A stretch of 64,000 bases of DNA from Streptomyces broussonetiae (GTDB lineage Bacteria > Actinomycetota > Actinomycetes > Streptomycetales > Streptomycetaceae). Under the pieces are notes generated by a model, which was not told where the DNA came from, made no database searches, and saw nothing but the letters and a program-made list of their open reading frames with translations. The stretch is taken from the NCBI RefSeq assembly GCF_009796285.1, contig NZ_CP047020.1:1488001-1552000 (forward strand), given 5' to 3'. A program made the position numbers and the translations under genes. Positions 34,389-43,967 of this stretch are shown one piece after another (the first letter of the stretch is position 1; each line of letters starts with the position of its first letter).

Positions 34389-37300
34389 GCGGAGGCCTCC
34401 TTGAGGATCAGGGTGTCCGGCAGGTCCGGGGAGAGCACGGCGAGCTGCGCAGGGCGGATCCCGCGGAAGACGACCACGCTGCGGCCCGGCAGCAGGGGCT
34501 GGGTTCCGGTGAGGTCGGGGTTGAGGCGGAGCAGTTCGACGAGGGAGATGCCGTACTGGGCCGCGATGTCGGTCAGGGTCTCCGGCGCCGGACCGGTCAC
34601 CCGGTGGCGTTCGACGCGGTGGCGGGCGGGCTGCGCCGCCACCACGTCCTGAGGGACGGCGAGCTGGTCGCCCAGCCGCTCCAGTCCCTGCGGCGTGAGG
34701 TCGCCCGGGACCCCGGTGAAGGCGGCGACCTCGATGTGGTCGACACCCGGCACGGCGTGGGCGGTGGCCAGCACCTCGGAGAGGTGGGCCGGCTGGGCGA
34801 GTTCGCGCGCGTCGAAGCCGAAGCGGGCGAGGAGGGCGGCGCGCAGGGAGGGCTCCACCTGCTCCCAGTCGTGGTCCTGGGCGACCGTCACCTGTGCGGC
34901 GAGCAGGAGCAGGACCTTTTCGCGGACCGCCACCTCCACCGGCAGCCGGAGGTCCCCGTACTCGGCGAGCGAGGCACGCAGGGCGGTCAGCAGGCCGGAG
35001 TCGGAGGCGATCGGGATGTCGTCCGTACCGGCGACCGTGACATGCACCAACTGGCGTCGTCCGTCGTAGAGTTGGGCGGCCCTGGCACGGCCGATGCCGG
35101 CGCGGGCGCGGGTGAAGTCCGCGTAGTCGGGGAGCGAGACCAGCCGGTCCAGGGCCGAGACGGCCAATGGGACCTGGCGGCGCTGCGGGGTGAAGCCGCG
35201 GGTGAGGGTGCGCGTGTCGGTGGCGCCCGCGGCGCCCTCGGGGTCGGCTCCGCCGGTGGCCGGGAGCGGGTTGGTCACCCCGGTCACGCCGAGCGGGCGC
35301 GTGGTCAGCTGGGTGATCTTCTCGGCGGCGACGTTGGCGGACCTGCCGATGCCGGTCCGGTAGGTGGCCCGGACGTTCTCGTGACCGTTGGGGAGCCGGG
35401 AGCCGTGGGTGCCGTCGCCGAAGGTGACCCGGATCCGGCCGTCCTCGGTGGTGCTCGTGGTGTAGACGCGGTCGTGCGGGCCGGCCGCGGCCAGGGTGTC
35501 CACTTCGTACCAGAGGATTCCGTCGACGCGGATGCGGAGGGTGCTCGCCGCGCCCTCGGGGGTGTCGGAGGCCAGCCAGGTCAGTGGGGCCTGCCAGAGG
35601 ACGAAGCTCTGGCCGGCCCTGCTCGCGTCGCCGCTGCCGATCGGCTCGTCGCGGGTGGCGCCCTGGGTGGCGCGGACCACGTTGCCGTAGATCTTCACCG
35701 TGGATCGCTTGTAGCGGTAGGCGAGCGGCGCGGTGAGCATGAGCGTGGTGCGGACCGTGGCGCCGGGCAGGGCCGGGTCCACGGCCTGGACCGCCTGGGA
35801 CACCATGGCCGGCTCGCTGCCGGCCACGCCCGGGGTGCCGGGGATGTCGGTCCGCTCGCCGGAGACGACGATCCAGCGGCCGGGGGCGAGGCCGCCGTAG
35901 AGCTGGTCGAGGTCGACCAGGTCGCCGCCGACGTCGTCGGTGAGCGGTTCGTCGGCCAGCTCGAAGCTTTCTCCGCGGGCGTAGACGCTGGTGTCGCGGA
36001 TGTGCGAGAGCAGGGTGTCCTTGTCGTCCAGCCAGGGGTCCTCGAGGGTCAGCTCGGTGACCTTGCCGGTGATGCCGAAGTCGGCGCGGGAGAGGACGCG
36101 GACACCGCTCACGCGCGTGATGACCCGGGAGAGCCTGGGATCGCCGGGGACGCCGCCGGTGACACCCTTGCGGGGGCGGTCGACGGCGACCCAGCTGCCG
36201 GGGGCGATGCCCTCGTAGACCGCATCCAGCGCGAGCACATTGCGTGCGGTCAGGCCCAGTTGGGCGGAGAGGGCGACCTCGACGGAGGCCGGGTCGCCGA
36301 CGGCGGAACGCTTGACCGTGATCTGGTAGGCGCCCTGAACGCCCGTCAGCTGATCGCCGGGGGCCAGGTGGAAGTCGAGCGGCCCGGGCAGCGGCGGGTT
36401 GGGACCGTTGCCGTCGCCCTCGTCGGTGGTACCGGTCGCGGTGATCCCGACGTGGACACGGCCGTCGTCTGCGGGGCGGGAGACGAAGAGGTCGCGTTCC
36501 GGGAGGTGGGCCAGCAGATGTGCGGTGACGCCCTCCTCCTGGCCGGCTTCGAAGGCACGGCGCAGCGCCGACTCGCCTCCGGAGGTGGACAGTTCGATCC
36601 GGCCGGGGCCGAAGTCGTGCGTGCCGACGTCACCGGGGAGCGTGAAGTTCATGCTCACCGAGCCGCCGGCCTCGACGTAGCTGAACTCGGCGCGGCGGGG
36701 CGTGGTGCCGTCCGTGTCGTAGTCGATGCGCATGCTGGTGAGCTTGGACCCGGTGAGTGGCCAGTCGGTGTAGCGGACGACGCGGCCGGCGTCGTCGTAG
36801 ACCGGCTTGAGGGGCGCGGTGGCGCCGAAGGGCGTCGCGGTGACCCGCATCGCCTGGGCGTCGAGCAGGGCCAGGGGCGCGCCCAGGTCGACGCTTCCCC
36901 AGGCGGAGTAGAGGCCGTCGCGCAGCCGCGGGTCGAGGGCGGTGAGCAGTTGGGCACCGAGGTCGGAGCCGGGGGCGTAGCTGCGCTCGGGGTCGCGGGA
37001 CAGGGAGCGGGCGTCCGGGGGGAGGTCCGCCGGTGGGGTGCGCAGGGCGGAGAGCAGCGGGCCCAGGCCGGACAGGGCCGGGTCGATCGCGTCGCCCGGG
37101 CAGTCACCGGGCTCGCTGCCGGACGTTGACGTCATGTCGGCCGGGGCCGACGCCCCAGCGGTGTGCACACCCGTTCCAGCGGTGGCCGGCTGCGGCGGTT
37201 GCAGGCCGAGGGCCTGCGTGCGCAACCGGGTCAGTTCGGTGTCCAGGGCCTCGAACCAGTCGGAGACGTCCCGGTAGTCCTGCCCGTACGCCTTGGCCTC

Positions 37301-38272
37301 GCGCAGCCGGGCGAGGGTCCGGGCCAGCCGGTCGGCGAGCTTCGGCGGGGTGTCGAGGGTGTCCAGTTCGCCGCGCAGCGGGGCCAGCACCTGGTCGTCG
37401 AAGTCGCTGACGATCCGGCTGTGTTCGGGCCACGGGTTGGGGTTGTGCTCGCCGCCCGGGGTGATCCAGCGGGTGAGTTCGGCCTTGATCCCCTGCAGGG
37501 AGGGCAGTGAGGCCTGCGGCAGACCGATGGCCGTGGTGCCGCCGGCCCGGTCGACGCTGACGCCGGGGACCGTGAGCAGCACGCGCTGGCTGCGGTCGGC
37601 GGCGCGGTCGGCGCTGAAGATGAAGAGCAGCTGATCGCCCTGCTTGATGTTGTTGGTCGTGCCGGCGGCGAACAGCCGACTGCGTTTGGCGAGTTGGGTC
37701 ACTGTCAGCTGGTAGGAGCGGCGCTGGAGCACCTTGAGCTCGTTCCAGGCCCAGCGGGCGGTGAGGTCCTCGACGGACTCGAAGGACTGCGGCTCCTCTC
37801 CCTGACCCGGGACGCTCTGCGAGCGCGTGCCGCGCGGGACGACCACCGTGGTCTCCTGGCCGCTGCGCGGATCGCGGTCCACGGTGTACGCCAGATAGGT
37901 CTCGGCGGCGACGCCCGGACGGGGCCTGTGTCCGACCAGGCCGCCGAGCAGGGCGAGCGAGCCCTCCTCGGTGGCGGTGCGCAGATAGCCCTCGTTGGCG
38001 ATCCGCTCCGCGTAGAAGGTGAGCACGTCTGCGACCACGGCGGCGGCGTCGACCAGCGCGATCGCCGGGTCGTCCGGGGTGCGCACGGTGAGGTCCTGCA
38101 GGGCGGGGTAGGCCGGGCCGGAGAGCCGGTCCAGCATCGCGGAGACGAAACGCCCGTACTCCCCCACCCGGTAGCGGACCGCGTCCAGGCCCGGCGGGTT
38201 GAACACCTCCACCGGTGTCGCCGGGTCGGCTCCGCCGGGATTGCAACCGCAGCTGCACGGGTTGCCGGTCAT
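34385..38272 (-). CDS. cis12: Cis12 giant baseplate protein
   Basis: About 1295 residues, a baseplate-wedge protein of the gpJ-like family that forms the outer baseplate ring in contractile injection systems. The N-terminus has a Cys cluster (CSCGCNPGG) and then the family start DAVRYRVGEYGRFVSAMLDR and DDPAIALVDAAAVVADVLTF. The C-terminal third carries typical J-domain segments (GRIRVTFGDGTHGSRLPNG, RATYRTGIGRSANVAAEKI, LVSLPDYADFTRARAGIG). The last 60 residues contain a LysM-like motif (ETLTDIAAQYGISLVELLRL). The ATG overlaps the Cis11 stop (ATGA), so the two baseplate subunits are made in coupled fashion. Confidence 0.9.
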   Translation of the reverse strand: MTGNPCSCGCNPGGADPATPVEVFNPPGLDAVRYRVGEYGRFVSAMLDRLSGPAYPALQDLTVRTPDDPAIALVDAAAVVADVLTFYAERIANEGYLRTATEEGSLALLGGLVGHRPRPGVAAETYLAYTVDRDPRSGQETTVVVPRGTRSQSVPGQGEEPQSFESVEDLTARWAWNELKVLQRRSYQLTVTQLAKRSRLFAAGTTNNIKQGDQLLFIFSADRAADRSQRVLLTVPGVSVDRAGGTTAIGLPQASLPSLQGIKAELTRWITPGGEHNPNPWPEHSRIVSDFDDQVLAPLRGELDTLDTPPKLADRLARTLARLREAKAYGQDYRDVSDWFEALDTELTRLRTQALGLQPPQPATAGTGVHTAGASAPADMTSTSGSEPGDCPGDAIDPALSGLGPLLSALRTPPADLPPDARSLSRDPERSYAPGSDLGAQLLTALDPRLRDGLYSAWGSVDLGAPLALLDAQAMRVTATPFGATAPLKPVYDDAGRVVRYTDWPLTGSKLTSMRIDYDTDGTTPRRAEFSYVEAGGSVSMNFTLPGDVGTHDFGPGRIELSTSGGESALRRAFEAGQEEGVTAHLLAHLPERDLFVSRPADDGRVHVGITATGTTDEGDGNGPNPPLPGPLDFHLAPGDQLTGVQGAYQITVKRSAVGDPASVEVALSAQLGLTARNVLALDAVYEGIAPGSWVAVDRPRKGVTGGVPGDPRLSRVITRVSGVRVLSRADFGITGKVTELTLEDPWLDDKDTLLSHIRDTSVYARGESFELADEPLTDDVGGDLVDLDQLYGGLAPGRWIVVSGERTDIPGTPGVAGSEPAMVSQAVQAVDPALPGATVRTTLMLTAPLAYRYKRSTVKIYGNVVRATQGATRDEPIGSGDASRAGQSFVLWQAPLTWLASDTPEGAASTLRIRVDGILWYEVDTLAAAGPHDRVYTTSTTEDGRIRVTFGDGTHGSRLPNGHENVRATYRTGIGRSANVAAEKITQLTTRPLGVTGVTNPLPATGGADPEGAAGATDTRTLTRGFTPQRRQVPLAVSALDRLVSLPDYADFTRARAGIGRARAAQLYDGRRQLVHVTVAGTDDIPIASDSGLLTALRASLAEYGDLRLPVEVAVREKVLLLLAAQVTVAQDHDWEQVEPSLRAALLARFGFDARELAQPAHLSEVLATAHAVPGVDHIEVAAFTGVPGDLTPQGLERLGDQLAVPQDVVAAQPARHRVERHRVTGPAPETLTDIAAQYGISLVELLRLNPDLTGTQPLLPGRSVVVFRGIRPAQLAVLSPDLPDTLILKEASA

Positions 38273-41200
38273 CGGCCACCTCCGATCTCGATGCCGAGCC
38301 GGCCGTTCTCGGGCCGGGCGGGGTCGTTGTCGCAGCATGCGACCTCGAGGGCGCCGACCGGCAGTGTCCCGGCCGCCAACTCGCCCTGGTCGGCGCGGAA
38401 GAGGCGCCGTAGTCGGGTCACCTTGGCGCTGAGCACACCGGGCACCGCCGCCGCGACGGCGACCAGACGACTGACCCGGACCGGCTCGCCGAAGGCCAGC
38501 GCGTCCGGGTGGAAGAACCCGAGCCTGCCGTCGGGCAGCCGGCGGTTGCCCAGCACTCGGCGCAACTCGGCTTCCACGTGCCCGAGTTGGTGGGCCTGGT
38601 CCACGCAGACCGAGAGCGCGAGGTCGATCGGGACCTGGAGCGCGGGGCGCACCACCAGCTCGTGACCGATGCGGCGGTAGGGCAGCAGGCTGTGCTCGAC
38701 GGCCTGCAGCAGTGCCTCCCCGGGCTCGGGGAAGTCGACGGCGCCGGCGGGTCCTCCGGCCACGGCGGACCTCGGGCGCTCCACCGCCTCGACGGCGATG
38801 TGCATCTCCCGGCCGCTACCGGTCCAGCGCAGTTCGGCGGCGGCCCGGCGCACACCCGGGACCTGCGCGGCCAGGGCCGCGTAGTCGCCGGGGGTGATGG
38901 CGCGCTCGAGCCGGCGGTGCGGGGCGAGCGGGGCGAGCCGGCGGACCTCATCGACCGCCTCGGGCTCGGTGCCGCCGACGGCGGGGAGTGGATTGCGGAC
39001 CGCTGTGACCGCCTCGAAGGCGGCTCGACGGGAGCGCGCGCCGCGACCGCTCTCGTCGCTGCCGCGGCAGACGACGAGGTGGTTGACGGCCTCGGCGCCG
39101 ACGTTGCCCGCCGCGCCGTTGCCGACGCGGTAGGCGACCTCCAGGGTGGTGCCGGGCGGGGGCGGCGCGCCGTGCTTGCCGTCGCCGAAGCGGAGGGCCA
39201 GCCGCCCGTCGTCCTCGACCTCGCCGACCAGGTGGTGGCCGCGCGGGCCGTCGGCGAGCAGGTCGCGGCGGGGCGTCCACACACCGTCACCGGCCTGGGC
39301 ACGGAGGGCGGGCAGCGCGGTGCGTGGGTTCTGGCGCAGCCCGTCGGCGGCCGGTCCGGCGAGGACCGGGTCGCTCGGGTCCAGCTCGGCGGCATAGCGC
39401 TCGCCCCAGCTCTGGGCGATCTCCCAGGCCACGTAGCGGTTGAGCACCGTGCCCGCGTGGGCGCGGGCGGTGAGCACCTCCAGGCGGCGGAGCTTGCCGG
39501 CGAGGAGGCGGGTGCGACGGTCGTAGAGTTCACGCAGAGCCCGGCCGGGGTGCTCGCCGATGCGCAGACGCTGGATCGTACGGGCGCCGAAGACCACCGT
39601 CAGCTCGTCGATCTCGCCCTCGGTGGGTGGCTCGCCCTCCTCGGCGCGGCGCCACAGCTCCTCGATCCGCTCGCGCAGGCGGGCGGGTACGGCTGCCAGC
39701 CGGGCGGCCTGGCCTGCGGCGATCCGGGCGGGGTCGGGGTAGGGGGTGGCTTGGGTGACGGGAGCGTAGCGCAGGACCGGACGGAAGCGGGGGGCGATCG
39801 CCGGGTAGGTGGTCTGGGCGAGCAGCGTCTCCAGAGCCGCGGCCTGGGCGTCGGCGGTGGCGGGCTGGACACGTTCCTCGACCGTGGTGCCGGGGGCGAG
39901 GACGACGGATATGCCTGCGCGGGCGACGGCGTCCGGACCCAGGAGTGGTTCCAGAGCGCGCACCTGCTCCGGTGTCAGAGGGCGCCCGGAGCCGGTCTGG
40001 TCGAGCAGGGCGTGTACCGCCTCGGCGGCGGGGCTGCCCTGGGTGCGCTCGTCGGAGCAGCCGAGGGCAACGGGGCCGCAGGGCCTGAGTTCGGCGGGCG
40101 CGGGCGGTACCGCGAAGCGTTCGGGGGCGCCGTTGCAGAAGGTCAGCGAACGGCCGTGGTCGACCAGGACGACGTTGCCGCGGGCGACACTGATGCCGGT
40201 GATCAGCCCGCAGGCGAGCCCGCCCCGCGCCGACAGGGACAACGCAAAGGTCAGCGCATCGTCCTGACCCCACCTCACTTCGACGATCGGCTGCTCGTAG
40301 AGTTCGTCCTCGCCGGGCGTCACCGACGTGAGCCGGACCACCTGGCGATGTGTCGGGTCCGCACCGGCGGGCGTGCCGGTGCGCGGGCCGAGAACCTCCT
40401 CCAGGACGAGCAGATCACCGGGCTTGAGCTTCAGCCCGCGCTCAGGGGTGTCCCTGAGCGTCGCCGACGTGGCGCCCTTGGGCAGGACGCACTCCTCCTC
40501 TCCCCAGGTCCAGAATCCGATCTCGTTGTGGTCGGGGCGCAGACTCAGGTCGGCAGAGGGGATCACCGGCTCGAAGACCTCGAGGCCGACGGGCAGGTTG
40601 GCAAGTGCGTCCAGGTCCTCGTCGGCGATCACCGTGCCGAAGTCGGGGCGCTCCTGCGGGCCCAGACGCGACAGATCGATGGCGGCGAAGCGGTACTCAC
40701 CCTTTCCGAGAAAGAGTTGGCGGTCTGTCTGGAGAGCCACGAAGGTACGGGCGTTGCACCCGTCGTGCATCGCGTAGTCGATCAGGCGGACGTGGCGGCG
40801 GACCGAGACGCGACGGCGGGCCGTGGAAAGGTACGCCTCGGTGGCCACCGCGTCCTGCTGGTAGGAGAGCTGGTCGCCGCTGTAGGCCAGCAGCTCGACC
40901 AGCGCCGTGCCGACGTCCGGCACATGGCGCTCGACCCATCCGGGAGCGGTCAGGCTCATCCGGTCCAGGATCAGGCGTCGCAGGCTGTCGTAGTCGCGCG
41001 CGGTGTAGTCGGTCACGGGGTGGCGGGCGTACTGCGGGGCGCAGTCCTCCTCGTCCTCCCCGCAGTCGTACGGGCTGGGTCCGCCCTGGGTGAAGGTGAA
41101 CTCGGCGGCGGCGTAACGGACGTCGAAGCCCCGGCGCGGCTGTGTGCCCGGTCGACCGAAGGCGTCCGTCTCGACGACGCGGAGGCGGTAGGGCGACGTG

Positions 41201-41472
41201 TCCCCCGCCCTGTCCAGGCGCACGAACATCCGGTCGTCGAGTTCGGGGTCGTCCTCGCGGACGATCTCGACCGCCAGGGCGTGAACGTCCCTGATCCGAC
41301 GGCCGCCCTCGATACGGACGTGATGGTGCGTCAGATGGTGCGGTGCCTTGCCGAGGAAGGTGACGGTGAGCGTGCGGCCGTCGTCGCCCGTCTCCACCTC
41401 GTCCAGGCCGTGCAGGCGTGCGGCGCGGACGGCGCCGCGACGCTGGTCGGTTCGGCAGTCTGTGCTGCTCAC
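38269..41472 (-). CDS. cis11: Cis11 baseplate protein (gpJ-like)
   Basis: 1067 residues. A second large baseplate subunit: TDYTARDYDSLRRLILDRMS and GTALVELLAYSGDQLSYQQD are the family-defining stretches near residues 150-205. Cis12 carries the corresponding sequence without the long N-terminal beta domain seen here (residues 1-140). The C-terminal part repeats J-domain features (LALRFGDGKHGAPPPPG, EVAYRVGNGAAGNVGAEAVN, RAITPGDYAALAAQVPGVRR). With Cis12 and gp25 (Cis9) it should build the wedge that triggers sheath contraction. An acidic Cys-bearing loop (YDCGEDEEDC) lies near residue 137. Both ends overlap neighbours by four bases. Confidence 0.9.
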   Translation of the reverse strand: MSSTDCRTDQRRGAVRAARLHGLDEVETGDDGRTLTVTFLGKAPHHLTHHHVRIEGGRRIRDVHALAVEIVREDDPELDDRMFVRLDRAGDTSPYRLRVVETDAFGRPGTQPRRGFDVRYAAAEFTFTQGGPSPYDCGEDEEDCAPQYARHPVTDYTARDYDSLRRLILDRMSLTAPGWVERHVPDVGTALVELLAYSGDQLSYQQDAVATEAYLSTARRRVSVRRHVRLIDYAMHDGCNARTFVALQTDRQLFLGKGEYRFAAIDLSRLGPQERPDFGTVIADEDLDALANLPVGLEVFEPVIPSADLSLRPDHNEIGFWTWGEEECVLPKGATSATLRDTPERGLKLKPGDLLVLEEVLGPRTGTPAGADPTHRQVVRLTSVTPGEDELYEQPIVEVRWGQDDALTFALSLSARGGLACGLITGISVARGNVVLVDHGRSLTFCNGAPERFAVPPAPAELRPCGPVALGCSDERTQGSPAAEAVHALLDQTGSGRPLTPEQVRALEPLLGPDAVARAGISVVLAPGTTVEERVQPATADAQAAALETLLAQTTYPAIAPRFRPVLRYAPVTQATPYPDPARIAAGQAARLAAVPARLRERIEELWRRAEEGEPPTEGEIDELTVVFGARTIQRLRIGEHPGRALRELYDRRTRLLAGKLRRLEVLTARAHAGTVLNRYVAWEIAQSWGERYAAELDPSDPVLAGPAADGLRQNPRTALPALRAQAGDGVWTPRRDLLADGPRGHHLVGEVEDDGRLALRFGDGKHGAPPPPGTTLEVAYRVGNGAAGNVGAEAVNHLVVCRGSDESGRGARSRRAAFEAVTAVRNPLPAVGGTEPEAVDEVRRLAPLAPHRRLERAITPGDYAALAAQVPGVRRAAAELRWTGSGREMHIAVEAVERPRSAVAGGPAGAVDFPEPGEALLQAVEHSLLPYRRIGHELVVRPALQVPIDLALSVCVDQAHQLGHVEAELRRVLGNRRLPDGRLGFFHPDALAFGEPVRVSRLVAVAAAVPGVLSAKVTRLRRLFRADQGELAAGTLPVGALEVACCDNDPARPENGRLGIEIGGGR

Positions 41473-41942
41473 GCGGCTCCCCCGCTCCCCTCGAACACAT
41501 CGGTCCGGCGTGTCCCGGTGCGCCGGACGGTATAGGCCAGGTGCACGCGCACCACGTTGTCCTCGCTGACCACGTCGAGCGCGTCCACCTCGATCACGTC
41601 GCCGAGCCAGCGCTGCAGGGCGGCCTGGACGGAGAGCTGGAGCGCGGAGGCGAGCTCCGGGCTGTTGGGCGCGAAGACCAGGTCGAGCAGCCCGCAGCCG
41701 AAGTCGGGGCGCATCACCCGCTCCCCCGGGCTGGTGAAGAGCAACTGCTCGATCATGTCCCGGACGTGGCCGTCGTAGTCGGTGTCCGCGGTGCGGCCTC
41801 GGTTGTCGACGTGGAAAGGGAAGGCGATGTCCGTGCGGGGCGGGTACGGCTGTGGCGCGGGGAGCTGGATGACGCGCTCGCCGTGGGCACCGGCCGTGGC
41901 GGCTTCGCCCGCCGCCGCGGTCCGGCGGCTGCGGGGGCTCAT
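41469..41942 (-). CDS. cis9: Cis9 gp25-like baseplate wedge protein
   Basis: 157 residues. After a basic, Ala-rich leader of about 40 residues the gp25/T4-lysozyme-like wedge domain follows: DIAFPFHVDNRGRTADTDY, MIEQLLFTSPGERVMRPDFG and CGLLDLVFAPNS, the last two carrying the conserved 'Ge...rpdFG.gl..l.f.p' signature. In all contractile systems this protein initiates sheath assembly by a beta-strand handshake with the first sheath ring. The ATG overlaps the PAAR stop, and the gene's own stop overlaps the Cis11 start. Confidence 0.92.
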   Translation of the reverse strand: MSPRSRRTAAAGEAATAGAHGERVIQLPAPQPYPPRTDIAFPFHVDNRGRTADTDYDGHVRDMIEQLLFTSPGERVMRPDFGCGLLDLVFAPNSPELASALQLSVQAALQRWLGDVIEVDALDVVSEDNVVRVHLAYTVRRTGTRRTDVFEGSGGAA

Positions 41943-42271
41943 CGTCCCACCACCCGCTGCTGTACGACGGTGACGTTCGGCGGACCCTGGGTCGCCCCGA
42001 CGGCGTTGTGGGCCAGGGCCGTTGAGTCCTGCAGCAGGGCGGGCGAACCGTTGATGAGGATCCGTGCGGACGGCCCGGTCCAGCGGATGGCCGTGCAGGG
42101 TCGGGGACTTCCGCCGGCAGTGAAGGTGCAGCCGGTCACCGTGTGGACGTCGGCCTCGGTGGCGGCCGGGCTGCCGTCGACGAGCACCCGCGACTGGGCG
42201 GGCAGGACGTTCGCCTGACCGCCGTGCGGGCACATCACCGTGGCGCTGATGGTGACAAGATTTCCGGACAC
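41939..42271 (-). CDS. cis10: Cis10 PAAR-like spike-tip protein
   Basis: 110 residues, a small beta-rich tip that sharpens the spike. Potential metal ligands of the PAAR cone are visible: CPHGG near residue 14, a central His (about residue 43) and Cys residues in GCTFTAGG and SPRPCTAI. The repeated glycine-bracketed strands (VLVDGSPAATEADVHTV, ILINGSPALLQDSTAL) fit the PAAR triangular prism. It begins with GTG 42271. Gene order spike - PAAR - gp25 - Cis11 - Cis12 is that of known contractile systems. Confidence 0.85.
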   Translation of the reverse strand: MSGNLVTISATVMCPHGGQANVLPAQSRVLVDGSPAATEADVHTVTGCTFTAGGSPRPCTAIRWTGPSARILINGSPALLQDSTALAHNAVGATQGPPNVTVVQQRVVGR

Positions 42272-42298
42272 GTGAACTTGGCCTTCCCCCGTCGGAGT

Positions 42299-42811
42299 TC
42301 AGGTGACGCTGAGCGCGTCGTTGTTGATGGTCACGGTCGGCCCCACGAGGGAGATCACCGCGCCCTGGCCGTTGCTGATGTGCACTCCCGTGTCGTCGAT
42401 GACGATCGACGCGCCGGAGGGGTGCTTGAGGGTGATGCCCTTGCCGCCGGGTTCGTCGGAGAGGACGATCTGGCGCTGCCCGGGGGTCTGGAGCACCACG
42501 TTCGGGTTGTTGGTGGCGGTGACGGCGTCCTCGGGCACCTCGCTCATGGACCCGTACCAACACCCCGTCCAGATCGGATAGCTGGGGTCGCCCTGCTCGA
42601 ACTCCACCCACACACCCGCGTCCACCGGCGGCAGATGGAACTGCCCCATTCCGGGGCCGGCCAGCGGGAAGCACGGCATGGCCCAGGTCGAGGTCACGTC
42701 ACCGAGCACGTCCGGGACCTGGACCTGGAGTCGGCCCACACCCATGGGGTCGGCGTTGCTCACCACGGTGCCCCGGTATTTGCCGAGGTAGCGGGTGGGT
42801 TCAGCAGCCAT
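42299..42811 (-). CDS. gpV/gp45-like OB-fold spike protein
   Basis: 170 residues. An OB-fold region (about residues 8-90: YRGTVVSNADPMGVGRLQVQ, WAMPCFPLAGPGMGQFHLPP, GVWVEFEQGDPSYPIWTGCW) is followed by a beta-helical spike stem (IVLSDEPGGKGITLKHPSGA, IVIDDTGVHISNGQG). This is the gp5/gpV part of a VgrG; the hub part is encoded by the preceding gene. In AFP/PVC these are fused in one protein (Afp8/Pvc8), so here the VgrG is split. ATG 42811 has a good AGGAGA site. Confidence 0.88.
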   Translation of the reverse strand: MAAEPTRYLGKYRGTVVSNADPMGVGRLQVQVPDVLGDVTSTWAMPCFPLAGPGMGQFHLPPVDAGVWVEFEQGDPSYPIWTGCWYGSMSEVPEDAVTATNNPNVVLQTPGQRQIVLSDEPGGKGITLKHPSGASIVIDDTGVHISNGQGAVISLVGPTVTINNDALSVT

Positions 42812-42821
42812 TCTCTGTCTC

Positions 42822-43967
42822 CTAGGGGACGACCGTCGGCTCGAGCGCGATCAGCCCCTCGCGAGCAAGGGTGAAGTTCTGCGTGTACGAGCCCCGTTGC
42901 AGGTTGTGGGTCACGGACTTCACGTAGTACCGGCCGTCGTAGGTGATCCCGGCGCCACGGACGCCGACCAACTCACGTGCGCGCAGCGGGTATCCGTACC
43001 GGACGACATCCAGCTGACCGGAGCCGGTGACGGCGTCGGCGGACTCGGCGGCCTTGGCGAGGGCTTCGGCGATGCCCTGGCCGCTGTCCTTCTTCGCGGT
43101 GTCCCCGATGACCGTCTTCTTCAGTGCGGGTGCCGGGCGCTGTGCCAACCGTGGTCGCAGGATGCTCACCTCGGGCACGGGCAGGATGGACGAGACGCGC
43201 GTGGCGGGCAACTGGATGCGTGCCTCCGGCTGCTCCCGTGCCGTCCCGTCGAAGGCGAAGGTCAGTTGGTCGACGGTGGACAGTCCGTCCATGTTGACGT
43301 TCAGCGCGTGCTGCGGCTCCCCGAGGCGGACCTCCGGCCCCCAGTAGGCGCGGCTCTGCCCGGGGACCGGACCCGGGTCGAGGTAGAAGGCGTAACCGTT
43401 CGCCTGCGCCAGCTGGTTGATGTAGGCGAGGTCGGTGCCCTTCTGGAAGTCCACGCGCTGGGTGGGCATGGGGGTCTGCGGGATCAGCTCCGGCACGACC
43501 AGCGGGGTGATCCCGTACTGGGCGTACTGGGCGATGATCGCCTGGACGCGCGCGGCCGGGGACATCGCCGGGTACGGGACGGCGGCGCGCTCGTCCAGGT
43601 CCATCAGGACGGTCAGATCCTCGCCGGTGACGGTGAGCGTCGACTGGCCGGGCTGATTGGAGATGCCGACCTCCTGACGGATGATCACTCCGTCCATCAG
43701 CACGGTGGGCGTGCCCTGAATCGTGACCGTGATGATGACGCGCGTCTTGGGATCGAAGTACCCGCCCGGCAGCAGACTGTTGCTGATCAGGCTGTCCTTC
43801 GCCAGGTCGAAGGCCAGCTGGAAGCCACTGCGCTGCCCCGACGCCACCGTCACCTGCACGGACAGGAGCGAGTCCGCAATCTCCTGGGCGACCGGCACCG
43901 CCAGCTGCGGGCCCATCATCAGTGTCAGATGGATCGGCCCGGTCGCGACCGGACCGGTGTCAGCCAT
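42822..43967 (-). CDS. cis8: Cis8 hub protein (gpD/VgrG N-terminal half)
   Basis: About 381 residues corresponding to the gp27-like hub of VgrG/phage gpD. Beta-barrel segments GYFDPKTRVIITVTIQGTPT, GQSTLTVTGEDLTVLMDL and RVDFQKGTDLAYINQLAQAN are typical of late-control D proteins, and GRYYVKSVTHNLQRGSYTQN near the C-terminus closes the second barrel. It lacks the OB-fold and needle, which are in the next gene. It forms the trimeric adaptor between the six-fold tube and the spike. ATG 43967 follows GGAGGGG and overlaps the preceding LysM gene by eight bases. Confidence 0.88.
   Translation of the reverse strand: MADTGPVATGPIHLTLMMGPQLAVPVAQEIADSLLSVQVTVASGQRSGFQLAFDLAKDSLISNSLLPGGYFDPKTRVIITVTIQGTPTVLMDGVIIRQEVGISNQPGQSTLTVTGEDLTVLMDLDERAAVPYPAMSPAARVQAIIAQYAQYGITPLVVPELIPQTPMPTQRVDFQKGTDLAYINQLAQANGYAFYLDPGPVPGQSRAYWGPEVRLGEPQHALNVNMDGLSTVDQLTFAFDGTAREQPEARIQLPATRVSSILPVPEVSILRPRLAQRPAPALKKTVIGDTAKKDSGQGIAEALAKAAESADAVTGSGQLDVVRYGYPLRARELVGVRGAGITYDGRYYVKSVTHNLQRGSYTQNFTLAREGLIALEPTVVP

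Noticed and set aside
30574..41535. Long plus-strand open frames opposite the CIS genes (up to about 1000 codons)
   Set aside because: They mirror the G/C-ending codons of the minus-strand genes, have Gly/Val/Ala/Glu-biased composition, no ribosome-binding logic and no family similarity.
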